NCBI GenBank assembly: GCA_949287365.1
Contig: CASEGC010000123.1
Coordinates: forward strand, 1-35,862
Length of the DNA: 35,862 bases
Direction of reading: 5' to 3'
Source of the DNA: an uncultured Parabacteroides sp.
GTDB taxonomy: Bacteria; Bacteroidota; Bacteroidia; Bacteroidales; Tannerellaceae
Every line of letters starts with the position of its first letter. Position 1 is the first letter of the stretch. The notes beneath the pieces were generated by a model, which was not told the origin of the DNA, did not search any database, and worked only from the letters and a program-made list of their open reading frames with translations. The position numbers and the translations under genes were made by a program. Positions 34,814 through 35,862 of this stretch are shown in pieces.

Positions 34814-35746
34814 ATGAAACGTCGTGATTTCTTAAAAAGCAGCGTCATAGCGGGTGCCGCTTTATCCTTGAATTTCGATGGATTGCGCGCGGCCCTCTCC
34901 TCGAATACCGTGGCGGTAGAGAAAGCGCCAGACATGGTGGCCGTGATGGGCGGTGAGCCGGAAGCTATGCTGGACCAAGCGTTGGAAGCATTAGGCGGTA
35001 TTGGTAATTTCGTAAAGAAAGGACAAAAAATCGTAATCAAACCGAACATCGGTTGGGACCGCGTCCCGGAGATGGCGGGCAACACGAATCCCCAATTGGT
35101 AAAAGCGCTTGTCGAACGATGCTTGAAGGCCGGAGCGTCGAAAGTCACCGTGTTCGACCATACGTGCGACAACTGGCAAAAATGCTACGAGAGCAGCGGT
35201 ATCGCCAAGGCCGTCCGGGAAGCGGGAGGTATTATCATGCCCGCCAACGACGAGAAATATTTCAAGGAGGTCTCCATACCGGGAGGCGTGAACCTGAAAA
35301 GCGCCAAGATTCACGAGGCGTTGCTTGAGGCGGACGCTTGGTTTAACGTACCGGTTTTGAAGAATCATGGCGGAGCGAAACTGACCTGCGCCATGAAGAA
35401 TTACATGGGTATCGTATGGGACCGCCGCTTCTTCCACCAAAACGACCTGCAGCAATGCATCGCCGATATCTGTACATGGCAAAAGAAACCGGTGTTGAAC
35501 ATCGTGGACGCGTACCGGATTATGCACCAGAACGGGCCGCAAGGCCGAAACGCGTCGGACGTGGCCACATTGAAATCGTTAATCGCCTCCCCGAATATCG
35601 TGGCGATTGACACCGCGGCTCTCCGGTTGTTCAATCAGGTGAAGAAGCTGGACCTCGCCGCAGCGTCGCACATCGGCAAGGGAGAAGCGCTCAAACTGGG
35701 TACGACCGACTTGGATTCAATCACGATCAAACGGATAAAGATATAA
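34814..35746 (+). CDS. DUF362 domain protein with Tat signal
   Basis: 310-residue protein with a twin-arginine export signal: KRRDFLKSSVIAGAALSLN at the N-terminus. The body is a DUF362 domain (GNFVKKGQKIVIKPNIGWDR, TNPQLVKALVERCLKAGASKVTVFDHTC, NVPVLKNHGGAKLTCAMKNYMGIVWDR, IVAIDTAALRLF). DUF362 proteins are often associated with iron-sulfur proteins; no CxxC cluster motif is visible here. The Tat signal suggests a folded or cofactor-bearing export. The next gene starts 7 bases after it. Confidence 0.9.
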   Translation: MKRRDFLKSSVIAGAALSLNFDGLRAALSSNTVAVEKAPDMVAVMGGEPEAMLDQALEALGGIGNFVKKGQKIVIKPNIGWDRVPEMAGNTNPQLVKALVERCLKAGASKVTVFDHTCDNWQKCYESSGIAKAVREAGGIIMPANDEKYFKEVSIPGGVNLKSAKIHEALLEADAWFNVPVLKNHGGAKLTCAMKNYMGIVWDRRFFHQNDLQQCIADICTWQKKPVLNIVDAYRIMHQNGPQGRNASDVATLKSLIASPNIVAIDTAALRLFNQVKKLDLAAASHIGKGEALKLGTTDLDSITIKRIKI

Positions 35747-35752
35747 TCGGGA

Positions 35753-35862
35753 ATGAAAAAGGTCAATTACTTGAAAGGATTGCGGGTCATACTCGCGATC
35801 CTTATTTTCGTACCCATTCTCTTGTTTTTCGTCGATTTCGCCGACGCTTTGCCGGATAAGAC
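35753..35862 (+). CDS. N-terminus of a membrane protein, truncated by window edge
   Basis: ATG 35753 opens a frame with MKKVNYLKGLRVILAILIFV, a typical membrane-segment start with positive-inside charges, continuing hydrophobic to the edge (36 full codons). Directly following a DUF362 gene, it may be a NapH/YccM-like 4Fe-4S polytopic protein, as often found with that family. The visible part has no cysteine motif to prove it. Confidence 0.6.
   Translation, partial: MKKVNYLKGLRVILAILIFVPILLFFVDFADALPDK

Overview
The window looks like chromosomal DNA of a Bacteroidales bacterium, most likely Parabacteroides or a close relative (inference from gene content and order; not tested by search). Supporting signs are the conserved rseP-dxr-M23-rimM-murA-DUF4290 block, ribonuclease Y next to ZapA, the hpt-adk-obgE-pgeF block, and many promoters of the Bacteroides type (-33 TTTG, 19-21 bases, -7 TAnnTTTG or TAnnTTCG). 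Almost everything is housekeeping. I see no rRNA, tRNA, insertion sequence, prophage or CRISPR.

Bases 1-23.9 kb are nearly all minus strand. From right to left in transcription order: a PurF-like protein without the glutaminase nucleophile; pepT and gcvT; a repeat array; an ABC-F ATPase; an aminotransferase with a LolC/E-type permease and Vsr endonuclease; a second repeat array; hpt, adk, obgE, pgeF and a B3/4-domain protein; a small winged-helix protein; a coiled-coil protein with zapA, then rny; an MBL-fold lipoprotein with a GNAT acetyltransferase; and the DUF4290-murA-rimM-M23-dxr-rseP envelope operon, whose last gene runs to the left edge.

At about 24 kb the genes switch to the plus strand and become distinctly GC-richer: rlmD, an MltF-like lytic transglycosylase, a short AraC-type regulator, then the potassium uptake pair trkH-trkA. 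From 30.2 to 33.3 kb a minus-strand cluster holds an aldose-1-epimerase-like protein, a DUF2971-like protein and a two-domain lipoprotein (DUF1080-like plus PHP-like). Past a third repeat array come an EamA transporter, a Tat-exported DUF362 protein and the start of a membrane protein.

The most unusual structure is non-coding. Three of the long intergenic gaps (14.37-14.52, 19.67-19.90 and 33.43-33.57 kb) each hold a tandem array of short palindromes. The periods are 22, 41 and 22 bases. The sequence differs completely between arrays but is conserved within each. Protein-level points of interest are a MurA with Asp in place of the fosfomycin-target Cys, and the PurF homologue lacking its nucleophile.
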